A DNA stretch of 64,000 bases, taken from positions 1,364,001-1,428,000 of the forward strand of contig OZ242373.1 of assembly GCA_965209065.1 (NCBI GenBank), given 5' to 3'. A program made the translations under genes and the position numbers. The notes below the pieces were generated by a model. That model saw only the letters and a list, made by a program, of their open reading frames with translations, was not told where the DNA came from and searched no databases. This document shows, one piece after another, positions 50,205-59,371 of the stretch. Within the stretch, counting starts at the first letter, position 1; every line of letters begins with the position of its first letter. This DNA is from CBDBUR01 sp965209065 (GTDB taxonomy: Bacteria > Pseudomonadota > Alphaproteobacteria > JAPOUT01 > G958296285).

Positions 50205-50944
50205 TTGTTTTGTTCCCCGTATTTTTTTTCATCGTATTTTTGTAATGCGGTTATTTCTATTTGTCGGCGCAGAATTTCGGCACGGGTGCGCACGAAAAGC
50301 AGGCAGAGCGTCAGGCACAAAGCGCCCGCTGCCATGAAGGCGAGCGGTATTAGATAGACCGCAGCGAGCGCAGGTTCGGCGAGGCGCAAAACAGATGCGG
50401 GTTGATGAAGCGTATTCCACCAATCGACAGAAAATTTAATGATGGGCAAGTTGATAGCACCAATGAGCGCGAGGAGACGCGCGGTCATTATTCTGCGTTG
50501 CGGTTCATCGATGGCTTTGAGTAAAGAGATATAGGCTAGATATAAAAAAAAGAGTATCAAAACAGAAACGAGTCTCGCGTCCCACACCCAATAGGTTCCC
50601 CAGATGGGTTTGCCCCACAAGGCGCCAGAGCCGAGCGCGATAACGACCCACACAAGCCCGATGGGTGCGATACGTTGAGCGATAATATCTGCGAGGGGCG
50701 CTTTCCAAATGAAAGCGGCGGCGGACAGAAGCGCCATCAAACCATAGACCATCATTGCGTTCCACGCGGCGGGCACATGGAGAAAGAGGATTCGGATTGT
50801 TTCGCCCTGCTGATAATCGGGCGGCGCGGTGAAGGCAAAATAAAGTCCGCTGGCTAGAAACAAAAGACTCAAGACGGCAAACCCTTTCCACGCAACAAGG
50901 CTGAGTTGTAAGAAGCGATGGGGGTTAGCGTAAATTTTTGGCAT
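50201..50944 (-). CDS. ccmC: haem transporter membrane protein CcmC
   Basis: A 247-residue polytopic protein that loads haem onto CcmE. The start at ATG 50944 overlaps the ccmB stop as TAATG; the longer frame upstream runs inside ccmB. The tryptophan-rich haem motif WGTYWVWDARLVS is near residue 120, and periplasmic histidines occur in LFLHVPAAWNAM and NTLHQPASVL. Confidence 0.95.
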   Translation of the reverse strand: MPKIYANPHRFLQLSLVAWKGFAVLSLLFLASGLYFAFTAPPDYQQGETIRILFLHVPAAWNAMMVYGLMALLSAAAFIWKAPLADIIAQRIAPIGLVWVVIALGSGALWGKPIWGTYWVWDARLVSVLILFFLYLAYISLLKAIDEPQRRIMTARLLALIGAINLPIIKFSVDWWNTLHQPASVLRLAEPALAAVYLIPLAFMAAGALCLTLCLLFVRTRAEILRRQIEITALQKYDEKKYGEQNK

Positions 50945-51585
50945 TACTCTCCCTCTCTTATTTTTAGCGCAAGAGCAGAAACGGCAGGTGCTAAAGCAAG
51001 CACAAGCAAAACGAATCCTAATAATAGCATAAAGGCTTCGCTTGCCCAAATCTGGTTTATGTTTTGCCTGCTTGCTTGTGCGCCAAAAATTAAAATGGGT
51101 AGCTCCAGCGGCAGAATGATAAGCGGCGCGAGCCAAGCCGAAGCGCGTAGTCCGCATGTCAAACAAGCGGCGAGGGCGTTAAAAAAAACCAACCCAAGCG
51201 AGCCAACAAAAACAGAAAGCAGCAGAGGCAAAAGATTCGCCAAAGGAAAAAGAAAAGCTGCGAGTGATATTGAAAAAACCAGTGGCAAGGCTGCCCCTAC
51301 CCACAGGGCGAAACATTTCACAAGAACCAAAAGTGCGGGAAATTTTATTTCAATCAGCATTAAATCTAAAATGCCGTAGGCGAGGTCGTCTTCTAAAAAG
51401 AAGGGAACAAACAGCAAGTGCGCGAGCAACAGGGCTGCCCAAATGAAAGGCACGGCAAGCGCGGATATATTGCCTTGCCCGCTTAACACAAGGCTCAAAA
51501 TGACGATAAGAAAAAACCCCACAGCAGCGAAGCTACTTTGCTTAAAGGCGAGCTTCACATCGCGCTTAAAAATAGCGCCGAGCAT
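50944..51585 (-). CDS. ccmB: haem exporter membrane subunit CcmB
   Basis: A 213-residue ABC permease with six hydrophobic segments. The start at ATG 51585 (MLGAIFKRDVKLAFKQ) matches CcmB N-termini and overlaps the ccmA end by 20 bases. FFLEDDLAYGILDLML is a typical CcmB cytoplasmic stretch. It works with CcmA and CcmC in haem handling. Confidence 0.94.
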   Translation of the reverse strand: MLGAIFKRDVKLAFKQSSFAAVGFFLIVILSLVLSGQGNISALAVPFIWAALLLAHLLFVPFFLEDDLAYGILDLMLIEIKFPALLVLVKCFALWVGAALPLVFSISLAAFLFPLANLLPLLLSVFVGSLGLVFFNALAACLTCGLRASAWLAPLIILPLELPILIFGAQASRQNINQIWASEAFMLLLGFVLLVLALAPAVSALALKIREGE

Positions 51586-52156
51586 TAAACTGATCCATAT
51601 TGATAACCTCGCCCTGCCCGAAGTCTTTATGATGTTCGGCAATCATCACCGCGCCGCCGGTTTGTAGGTGGTTGTCAATCTCGCGCTTTAATATAGTTTG
51701 GCGTTTGCTATCCAAAGAGGCAAAGGGTTCGTCTAAAAGCCACAGGGGTCGCGCAACAAGGCTCAGGCGCGCCAAAGCGACAGCGCGCGCCTGACCGGCA
51801 GACAAATGCGCGGGCATTAGTCCAAGCAGATGCTGCGCGTGCCATAAGCGCAAAGCGTCTTCGGGTGGGGCATTTTTATCGCCCAACAAAGCGGCAAGAA
51901 AGAGTAGGTTTTCCTCGATAGTCATTTTGGGGTTGAGTCCATTTTCGCGGGCGAGGTAGTGGAAGGGTGCGGTAATTTTCAGCGCGTCAGATGTCTTGAG
52001 CAGTCCGGCGGCGAGCGCAAGCAGGCTACTTTTCCCAGCACCATTAGAGCCTTGCAGATGTAGGAGTCCGCCCTTCTCCAGCGCAAAGGACAGGCGAGCA
52101 AACACGTGCGCGCTGCCGCGTGTGCAAGAAAGATTTTGTGCCAAAATAAGCGTCAT
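51566..52156 (-). CDS. ccmA: haem exporter ATPase CcmA
   Basis: A 196-residue ABC ATPase: Walker A GSNGAGKSSL near residue 38, signature HLSAGQARAVALARL, and Walker B LWLLDEPFASLD. It is the first gene of the ccmABCDG operon, divergent from acnA. Confidence 0.95.
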   Translation of the reverse strand: MTLILAQNLSCTRGSAHVFARLSFALEKGGLLHLQGSNGAGKSSLLALAAGLLKTSDALKITAPFHYLARENGLNPKMTIEENLLFLAALLGDKNAPPEDALRLWHAQHLLGLMPAHLSAGQARAVALARLSLVARPLWLLDEPFASLDSKRQTILKREIDNHLQTGGAVMIAEHHKDFGQGEVINMDQFNARRYF

Positions 52157-52198
52157 TATGCTATATATAGCGCAAGATAGAAAAAGGAAGTAAAATTT
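52157..52198. promoter_or_regulatory. 42-base divergent ccmA/acnA control region
   Basis: The centre holds the 12-bp palindrome GCTATATATAGC (52160-52171), which could act as a -10 element in both directions. On the plus strand AAAAAGGAAG precedes the acnA ATG. Any -35 boxes would lie inside the coding regions. This is tentative. Confidence 0.35.
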
Positions 52199-54904
52199 AT
52201 GTTGTTAGCATCACACCCGAACAGTTTTAATTCTTTGTCGCGTTTGACGAGCGGAGGCAAGGCGTTTGATTATTTCAGCTTACCGGCGGCGGAGGCGGGG
52301 GGGTTAAAGGGCTTGAGTGCCTTACCTTTTTCCTTGCGTATTGTGCTGGAGAATTTGCTTCGCTTTGAGGACGGGCAGACGGTAACCAAGCAGGACATTG
52401 AGCGCGCGGCTTTGTGGGCGAAGGAAGAGATAGCCTATCGCCCGACGCGCGTCTTGATGCAAGATTTCACGGGCGTGCCGGCGGTGGCGGATTTGGCGGC
52501 GATGCGTGATGCGCTTGTGGCTGATGGCGGTGATGGTCAAAAGATAAACCCGCAAGTGCCGGTAGATTTGGTGATAGACCACTCGGTGATGGTGGATAGG
52601 TTTGGCACGAAAGAAGCGCTGGCGCAAAACATCAAGCGCGAATACGAGCGCAACCAAGAGCGTTATAGTTTTCTGCGTTGGGCGAGCGAGGCTTTCACTA
52701 ATTTTCGTGTTGTGCCGCCGGGCGTTGGCATTTGCCATCAGGTCAATTTGGAGAATTTGGGCAAGGTTGTTTGGACGAAAGAAACGCCAGAGGGCGGGGG
52801 CGCGGGTGCGCTTGTCTATCCTGATAGTCTTGTTGGCACGGACAGCCATACGACGATGATAAATGCGTTAGGCATTTTGGGTTGGGGCGTTGGCGGCATC
52901 GAGGCGGAGGCGGCGATGTTAGGGCAACCTATTTCTATGCTTCTGCCGGAGGTGATTGGCGTTCACCTCACGGGCGCGGCGGGCGCGGGCATTACGGCAA
53001 CGGATATTGTTTTAGCGGTCACGCAAAAGTTGCGCGAAAAAAATGTGGTTGGCAAGTTTGTTGAATTTTACGGCGCAGGATTAGATTCGATGGCATTAGA
53101 AGACCGCGCGACAATTTCCAATATGGCGCCGGAATATGGCGCGACCTGTGGTTTCTTTCCGGTGGATAATAAGACATTAGATTATTTATCAATAACCGGC
53201 AGGAGTGACACGCAGATAGAGCTTGTGCGTGATTATTTAGAGGCGCAGGGTCTTTTTCGTTCGGGCGCGAGCCAAGTGCCGACCTTCAGCGACACGCTAG
53301 AGGTAGATTTGGGCGAGATGGAAGCAGCCCTTGCTGGACCTAAGCGTCCGCAGGATAAAGTTTTACTAAAAAACGCGTCAAGCAGTTTTGCTGGTTTGCT
53401 AACAAGCGAGTATAAAATTGAAGCCAAGCCGAGCGAGCGCGTTCAAAACGCACGCGTTCGCGTTGAAGGCAAAGATTTTGATTTAGGTCACGGCGATATT
53501 GTTATTGCGGCGATAACCTCTTGCACGAACACGTCCAACCCGCGCGTGATGTTGGGCGCGGGCTTGCTTGCGCAAAAGGCGCGGGCGCGTGGGCTGGCGA
53601 CTCAGCCTTGGGTCAAGACTTCTTTGGCGCCGGGCTCGCAGGTGGTTGCCGATTATTTGCGCCACGCTAATTTACAAGAGGAGCTAGACGCTTTAGGCTT
53701 TCAGGTTGTTGGTTTTGGTTGCACGACTTGTATTGGCAATTCGGGACCTTTAGATGAGGCGATTTCCCAAACGATACAGGAGCATAAGCTGGTTGCGTCT
53801 GCGGTTCTTTCGGGCAACCGCAATTTTGAGGGCAGGATTCACGCTGATGTGAAAGCGAATTATCTCGCTTCGCCGATGTTGGTGGTGGCTTATGCTTTGG
53901 CGGGTTCGATGTTTGCCGACCTCACGCGTGATAGTCTCGGCACGGATAGGGACGGCAAGGCGGTTTATCTAAAAGACATCTGGCCGAGCAATGAGGAAAT
54001 CACCGAATGTGTGCGTAGCAATTTAAGTCAGGATATGTTTCGTGCGCGCTATGCTAATTTATTCAAGGGCGATGAGTCTTGGGCGGCGATTGAGGCGGAT
54101 AAGAGCGCGGTCTATCACTGGCTTGACAGCTCCACTTATGTGCGCAAGCCGCCCTTCTTTGAGAAGAAGGCAAAAGGCGGTGACGCAGGGCGCTCTATTG
54201 AGGGCGGTCGTGTGCTGGCTTTGCTGGAAGATTCCATTACGACCGACCATATTTCGCCGGCGGGTTCTATTGCGCCTAATTCATCGGCGGCAAGTTATTT
54301 GGAGGAGCGTCAAGTCAGCCGCAAGGATTTCAATTCCTATGGTGCGCGGCGCGGCAATCATGAAATTATGATGCGCGGCACTTTTGCGAATGTTCGCTTG
54401 CGCAATAAAATAGCGCCCGAAACCGAAGGCGGTATGACGAAGTTATTTCCATCGGGTGAGACGCTAACAATTTTTGATGCGAGCGAGCGTTATAAGCAGG
54501 ACGACACGCCTCTGGTTATTTTCGCCGGCAAGGAGTATGGCACGGGCTCTAGCCGTGATTGGGCGGCGAAGGGTCCTAGGCTTTTGGGTGTGCAGGCGGT
54601 TGTTGCTGAAAGTTTTGAGCGCATTCATCGTTCTAATTTGGTTGGCATGGGTATTTTGCCTTTACAATTTCAAGATGGCGAAAGTTGGCGTGGGCTTGGC
54701 TTAACCGGCGCAGAGGAAGTGGCGATAGATGTTCCTGATAATTTAACGCCGCGCCAAACGATAAAAGCGCGCATCACGTTTAGCGATGGCAGCGAAAAGA
54801 GCCTAGAGTTGCTCTGCCGCATTGATACGGATAATGAAGTAGAATATTATCGTTCTTTTGGCATTTTGCCTTATGTATTAGAGCGTTTAACAAAAGAGGC
54901 GTGA
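52199..54904 (+). CDS. acnA: aconitate hydratase A
   Basis: TCA enzyme that isomerises citrate to isocitrate, 901 residues. The three Fe-S cysteines lie in AAITSCTNTSNP and GFGCTTCIGNSG; VGTDSHTTMINALGILGWGVGGIEAEA, and EYGTGSSRDWAAKGP in the swivel domain, are diagnostic. The size matches AcnA/IRP-type aconitases. The adjacency of acnA to ccmA is a recurring alphaproteobacterial arrangement. Its stop overlaps the next ATG as TGATG. Confidence 0.97.
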   Translation: MLLASHPNSFNSLSRLTSGGKAFDYFSLPAAEAGGLKGLSALPFSLRIVLENLLRFEDGQTVTKQDIERAALWAKEEIAYRPTRVLMQDFTGVPAVADLAAMRDALVADGGDGQKINPQVPVDLVIDHSVMVDRFGTKEALAQNIKREYERNQERYSFLRWASEAFTNFRVVPPGVGICHQVNLENLGKVVWTKETPEGGGAGALVYPDSLVGTDSHTTMINALGILGWGVGGIEAEAAMLGQPISMLLPEVIGVHLTGAAGAGITATDIVLAVTQKLREKNVVGKFVEFYGAGLDSMALEDRATISNMAPEYGATCGFFPVDNKTLDYLSITGRSDTQIELVRDYLEAQGLFRSGASQVPTFSDTLEVDLGEMEAALAGPKRPQDKVLLKNASSSFAGLLTSEYKIEAKPSERVQNARVRVEGKDFDLGHGDIVIAAITSCTNTSNPRVMLGAGLLAQKARARGLATQPWVKTSLAPGSQVVADYLRHANLQEELDALGFQVVGFGCTTCIGNSGPLDEAISQTIQEHKLVASAVLSGNRNFEGRIHADVKANYLASPMLVVAYALAGSMFADLTRDSLGTDRDGKAVYLKDIWPSNEEITECVRSNLSQDMFRARYANLFKGDESWAAIEADKSAVYHWLDSSTYVRKPPFFEKKAKGGDAGRSIEGGRVLALLEDSITTDHISPAGSIAPNSSAASYLEERQVSRKDFNSYGARRGNHEIMMRGTFANVRLRNKIAPETEGGMTKLFPSGETLTIFDASERYKQDDTPLVIFAGKEYGTGSSRDWAAKGPRLLGVQAVVAESFERIHRSNLVGMGILPLQFQDGESWRGLGLTGAEEVAIDVPDNLTPRQTIKARITFSDGSEKSLELLCRIDTDNEVEYYRSFGILPYVLERLTKEA

Positions 54905-55614
54905 TGAGAAAAATTATTTTTGCTTTTGCTTTGCTTGTCGCTTTTGGCGTGTGGGGGGAAAGTGTTGCCAAACAGTCGCCTGTGCTAATAGAGCTTTACA
55001 CGAGTCAAGGGTGTTCCTCTTGTCCGCCGGCGGATAGGTTTGCCGGCGAGCTTGCCAAGCGTTCCGATGTGGTTGTTCTTTCCTTGCCTGTCACCTATTG
55101 GGATAGGCTTGGCTGGAAAGATAGCCTCGCTTCGCCGCAATGGACGAAACGCCAGCGGCGTTATGCGAGTCGTATGGGTGAACGGATTGTCTATACGCCG
55201 CAGATGGTAATTGATGGCAAATTCCATGCGGTTGGCTCTAGTCGTGCTAAAGTTTACCGCCTTATTAAGCAGAGGCGAAATGAGAATAAGCAAGCACCAA
55301 TTATTCAAGTGAAGCAAATTGGGAACAAACTATTATTGACAATTAACCCAACGGCGAAGCCTAAAAAGGTATTAAAAGTTTGGCGCGTTGATTTCATTAG
55401 AAAAAAACCTGTAGCGATTGGTTCGGGAGAAAATGGTGGCAGAACGGTTACTTACTATCATGTTGCGCGCCATTTAAGCGCCCTATCTAACTGGCAAGGC
55501 GAGGCAAAGAAGCAGAAGCTAAAAATTAAATCCCACACCGATGGCGTTGCTTTTTTTATACAAGAAGAAAATCACGGCGAAGTGTTAGCGAGTGCTTCTA
55601 TTTTATTAAAATAA
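54904..55614 (+). CDS. secreted DUF1223 thioredoxin-fold protein
   Basis: A 236-residue exported protein, translationally coupled to acnA. The signal peptide (IIFAFALLVAFGVWGESVA) is followed by VLIELYTSQGCSSCPPADRF, which carries a CxxC in thioredoxin-like position, then VTYWDRLGWKDSLASP and YTPQMVIDGKFHAVGS, the usual DUF1223 landmarks. The function is unknown; a periplasmic thiol role is plausible given the CSSC pair. It ends head-on against the DUF4340-type gene with no gap. Confidence 0.85.
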   Translation: MRKIIFAFALLVAFGVWGESVAKQSPVLIELYTSQGCSSCPPADRFAGELAKRSDVVVLSLPVTYWDRLGWKDSLASPQWTKRQRRYASRMGERIVYTPQMVIDGKFHAVGSSRAKVYRLIKQRRNENKQAPIIQVKQIGNKLLLTINPTAKPKKVLKVWRVDFIRKKPVAIGSGENGGRTVTYYHVARHLSALSNWQGEAKKQKLKIKSHTDGVAFFIQEENHGEVLASASILLK

Positions 55615-56703
55615 TTATTTTCTTTTTGTTTTTTGGAGATGTCGCGGGTGCAGGATAATTCTTTTGGCTTGCTCGGTTGGCAGAAGAAACGCAAAATTTT
55701 GTAAATGATGTTGTATTTTCTTCGCTTGCGCTTGAGCTTTTAGACTTGTCGCGCGGGCGGTTATTTTAGCCCAGTAGCCTGATGCGTGGCGTTGAATTTC
55801 AAGAATAAGAGCAAGCCCCGAGAAGCTTTCAAAAATCACAATATGCGGGCGATTAAATTTAACTTTATCGAGAGGTTGAACCGCGCGAAAGCGCAGTGCT
55901 TTGATATTTTTTTCCACCGCCGCGATGCGTTTTTTATCATAGGTGCCTACCAAAGGAAGCCCGCGCCTATCACTCACCGCCCAATTCTCTTGAGGGTTCT
56001 GCCGTTTTAATATCCACCCTTTTTTGCGATAGAGAGAAAACTGCACTTTGGTTAGGTGGAAGGGTTGATAACTGGCATCTTCGTTAAGCCATCGGGTTAA
56101 AAAATTGAGGTCAATCCAATCTTGCATATTGGTCCGCAGAGGCAGCGCGCCGCGCGCGAGGTAGCTTTGGTTTTCTCCTTCGCGGCGCACATAGATGGAG
56201 GATTGCCCGAACACATCGCCAATGGCTTCAGGGCGATGACCCACTAAAAAGCTTGCGCGTTTTTTATTTTTTGGCTTAAAGGTGTAGAAGGTAATTCTAA
56301 TGGCTGGTCCTAATTTATCGGGCGCAATGAGTCCTAGTTTCGTCAATTCGGCTTTAGAATTCCCGCGTTTTGCTTCTACTTTCAATGTGGCGACCCCATA
56401 GAGAAGGCGATTGGTTAGCTCTTGTTTAGCGAAGAAATTGTTAGCTTGGCGAATACGAAAAAAGGTTTCATTTTTTTCGCGCCAAAGCGTTATTTTTTGA
56501 GTGCCAGAAAGTCCGCGTCCTATTTCTAGTTGCATTATTTTAATTTGCTTCGTTTGCTGGGCGAGTTTGGGAAAAAGTAAAAAATGTTGAAAATGTTTTT
56601 GCGTGAGTCGTTGATTTTCTTGAACGACAACGAGCCAAGTAATTCCAACGATAATAAGCGTAAAGGCTGTTAAAAAGTAAAAAATGCGATTAATTTTATA
56701 CAT
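55615..56703 (-). CDS. DUF4340-type membrane-anchored protein
   Basis: A 362-residue protein with one N-terminal membrane helix (IFYFLTAFTLIIVGITWLVV) and a large beta-rich outside domain; FLVGHRPEAIGDVFGQSSIYVRREGE fits the repeated DUF4340 pattern. It is the last gene of a four-gene operon with a Gld-like ABC system, a partnership known from many genomes. The role is unknown. Confidence 0.75.
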   Translation of the reverse strand: MYKINRIFYFLTAFTLIIVGITWLVVVQENQRLTQKHFQHFLLFPKLAQQTKQIKIMQLEIGRGLSGTQKITLWREKNETFFRIRQANNFFAKQELTNRLLYGVATLKVEAKRGNSKAELTKLGLIAPDKLGPAIRITFYTFKPKNKKRASFLVGHRPEAIGDVFGQSSIYVRREGENQSYLARGALPLRTNMQDWIDLNFLTRWLNEDASYQPFHLTKVQFSLYRKKGWILKRQNPQENWAVSDRRGLPLVGTYDKKRIAAVEKNIKALRFRAVQPLDKVKFNRPHIVIFESFSGLALILEIQRHASGYWAKITARATSLKAQAQAKKIQHHLQNFAFLLPTEQAKRIILHPRHLQKTKRK

Positions 56704-56718
56704 TGCTTGTTTCCGCGA

Positions 56719-58593
56719 TTATTTCCGATAATGAGATTTTTTAAGCCACAAAGAAACCATTACCAAAAACAATAGGGCAACAGGAATAAAAAAGATATTA
56801 AAAAATTTGACCCATTGCCCGAGCGTTTCGATGTCGCGATTCAGCTCACGGCGCACCGAATGGAGTGCCTTACGCGAAGCAAGGAGTTCTCTTTCCAAGC
56901 CAAGCAGTTGTTCTTGTCCTGTTTGTGTTTTTTCGGGAGCATTGCCAAACTTGGCTAATCTTTGCTGTATGGTTTGAATTTTTTGTCTTAGTTGATATTC
57001 TTCGCGAGCGAGTTTTTGCGATGCCTGCTGCCGCAGGGCATCGACTTGAGTAAAAGAGCGTGTTTCGGGCGAGCGCGCGCGCAGGGTTATCAAAGCGTCA
57101 TTGCCCATCAGGGCATCGAGCGCATTGAGAATAAACGTAGCATTATCAGCCGTTGGGACAATAATGCCCCTTTGATAATAGGACATATTAACCCAAAAGC
57201 GTTTTTCTAACAGGTCGCTATCGGCAACGAGAATAATTTCGGTCGGTTTGATACTTTGATTAACGTGAGGTAGAAAGGTTTCGCCTTTTTGTTTTCTTCT
57301 TTTGGGCGGGGTGCGAAAAGCGCTTGTAAGTGTGCCTGATAGTTTTGCGGCGAGAATATATTTTTTGTGCGCCGCGCGAAAAGCTGCGAGCAAATCATCG
57401 GGGGTGCGGGGGGTTTGAATATACTTTGTTGAAAAAAGCATACTATTGTCGGAACTTGTAATGAGCGGTTTGAATTGCGCTGTGATATTTTGTTTTGGCA
57501 AAAAGTGTCCGCTGGTAGCGAGATTAATGTTGCTCAAGCCACGCGTGATAACCTCCTCTTGTGAGATGCTATTTTTATTGGCGCCGAGCCATAAGATATA
57601 ATCGCGCTCTATCATACTTTTTCTCAAGCTATCCTGCTGGACGACTCTCTGCGCGAGGGTTCTATCAGCAACCACATCGCGTGTTTCATACTGAATGCCC
57701 CACGCGCTTAGCAGGGGTTCGAGGCTAGAGGTAAGCCCGAGTCCTTTAATTTTTTTTCCGCTTTGATTAACCAGCTTGCTTATTTCGCAATAGGGATCGA
57801 CTAGAAGTAAAATTTTTCCTCCCCGCAAAACGAATTGATCAATCGCATAAAGGGTTTGGCGATTAAGTTTTTTGGGGTGAGCGATAAATAGAGTTTGAAT
57901 GCGTGAAGGCACTTCGCGGATATTTTGCTCTAAAAACTCTAATTGAAAGTGAGCGGCAAGCTGGTTATAAATCAAAAAAGGTTTGGCTCTTCCTTGTAAG
58001 GCGGCGGGCAGCCCTTCGATACCGGTATCTAGCGGCAGACTAGAGATAACCCCAACACTTGGCTTCTCTTCTTGTTCGAGGGCATGCATTATTTGTATCA
58101 GGTCATATTCGAGCTGATGTTGTCGTTCAATGCTAAAGCTAGGAATAGTTTCAACGCCGCCCTGTCTATTTTCTGCGACCAAGCCAAAGTAGAGCGGCGT
58201 ATCGTCAATGGTGGCAAGGGGTCGCAAGCCATAGCTAAGCGCCCTATCCTCATTTTGACTAAAGGGTTCGGGGTCAATATATTGAATTCTAACTCTGCCT
58301 TGAGCGTGTTTTTCTATTTCCAATAGTAGCCCACGGGTTCTTTGGCTAAAATTTCTAATCGCGGGATAGGTTTGGGATAATTTTTGTGAGAAGAATAATT
58401 TTATTTCTATGGGTTGGTTAAGGTTTTGTAAAATGCTTTTACTTCCTTCGGTGAGAGTCCAAAGTTTTTTTTCTGTTAAATCAACTTTGATGGGGCGCAG
58501 TAAAATTTGAGACAAAACGAGCGCAGCAAGAAAGCTAACAAACAAAAGTGTCAAAACAATGATGTGGAGTAAATGGTATTTTTTAGCTTTCAT
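56719..58593 (-). CDS. GldG-like ABC-system auxiliary protein
   Basis: A 624-residue protein with a membrane helix at each end (about 10-32 and 595-617) and a large periplasmic region. The N-terminal VDLTEKKLWTLTEGSKSIL and IQYIDPEPFSQNEDRALSYG, and later GGKILLLVDPYCE, match the GldG/ABC_transp_aux family. A coiled coil (about 530-590) precedes the last helix. It overlaps the permease gene by 11 bases. Confidence 0.85.
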   Translation of the reverse strand: MKAKKYHLLHIIVLTLLFVSFLAALVLSQILLRPIKVDLTEKKLWTLTEGSKSILQNLNQPIEIKLFFSQKLSQTYPAIRNFSQRTRGLLLEIEKHAQGRVRIQYIDPEPFSQNEDRALSYGLRPLATIDDTPLYFGLVAENRQGGVETIPSFSIERQHQLEYDLIQIMHALEQEEKPSVGVISSLPLDTGIEGLPAALQGRAKPFLIYNQLAAHFQLEFLEQNIREVPSRIQTLFIAHPKKLNRQTLYAIDQFVLRGGKILLLVDPYCEISKLVNQSGKKIKGLGLTSSLEPLLSAWGIQYETRDVVADRTLAQRVVQQDSLRKSMIERDYILWLGANKNSISQEEVITRGLSNINLATSGHFLPKQNITAQFKPLITSSDNSMLFSTKYIQTPRTPDDLLAAFRAAHKKYILAAKLSGTLTSAFRTPPKRRKQKGETFLPHVNQSIKPTEIILVADSDLLEKRFWVNMSYYQRGIIVPTADNATFILNALDALMGNDALITLRARSPETRSFTQVDALRQQASQKLAREEYQLRQKIQTIQQRLAKFGNAPEKTQTGQEQLLGLERELLASRKALHSVRRELNRDIETLGQWVKFFNIFFIPVALLFLVMVSLWLKKSHYRK

Positions 58594-59371
58594 TGCTATT
58601 ACTATTTTTAGAATTCTGTGTTGAAATGTTTTCTAGCCGAGCGCCTGTCTGCCAGTCAATCAATAGAGCGGTGAGGATAAGCCAAACAAGAATATGAACA
58701 AAAAAGAAAGCGATGTCAGCTAAATTGATAACGCCTAAAATAATAGAATCAAAGTGGCTCAAGAAGCTAATCGCGGCAAGCGTTTCTAAAAATAGCGGCG
58801 GCAGCGTATGGGCGAGCAAGTCTAAAGCGATAGGCCACCCTAGAATAACAAAGAGCGCGCACACGCTTGCGCCAAGCACAAAAGCGATAACCTGATTACG
58901 CGTCAAAGCAGACATAGCAGAGCAAATGGCTAAATAAGCCCCCGCCATTAAAAAACTAGCGAGATAACTTGCGAGGATAAGACCATTATCAGGATTGCCG
59001 AGATAATTCACGCTCACCCAAATGGGAAAGGTCATCACTAAAATGAACGCGGAGAAAACCCACGCGGCGCAAAATTTTCCTAGCACCATACTCATCAAGG
59101 GCAAGGGCCAGGTGAGAAGCAGCTCTAGCGTGCCTTGTTGTTTTTCCTCCGCCCACAACCGCATAGCGATGGCGGGCATAAAAAACAGGAAGAGCCACGG
59201 ATGAAAAGCGAAGAAGACATCAAGGCTTGCTTGCTCATTCTCATAAAAGTTCCCCAAGTAAAAGGTAGCCGATTGCAAAATAATGAGAAAAGCAATAGCA
59301 ACGATAAGGGCGATGGGTGCTTCAATAAAGCCTCTGAGCTCTCGTAGGAATATGGCGCGAAAGGGGGTCAT
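58583..59371 (-). CDS. GldF-like ABC-2 type permease
   Basis: A 262-residue membrane protein with about six hydrophobic segments. AIFLRELRGFIEAPIALIV at the N-terminus and AMRLWAEEKQQGTLELLLTWPLP are typical of GldF/NosY-type permeases. Its start overlaps the ATPase stop by 4 bases. Confidence 0.88.
   Translation of the reverse strand: MTPFRAIFLRELRGFIEAPIALIVAIAFLIILQSATFYLGNFYENEQASLDVFFAFHPWLFLFFMPAIAMRLWAEEKQQGTLELLLTWPLPLMSMVLGKFCAAWVFSAFILVMTFPIWVSVNYLGNPDNGLILASYLASFLMAGAYLAICSAMSALTRNQVIAFVLGASVCALFVILGWPIALDLLAHTLPPLFLETLAAISFLSHFDSIILGVINLADIAFFFVHILVWLILTALLIDWQTGARLENISTQNSKNSNSNES

Noticed and set aside
50945..51166. Upstream extension of the ccmC frame
   Set aside because: It lies within ccmB in another frame; ATG 50944 overlaps the ccmB stop and matches CcmC N-termini.
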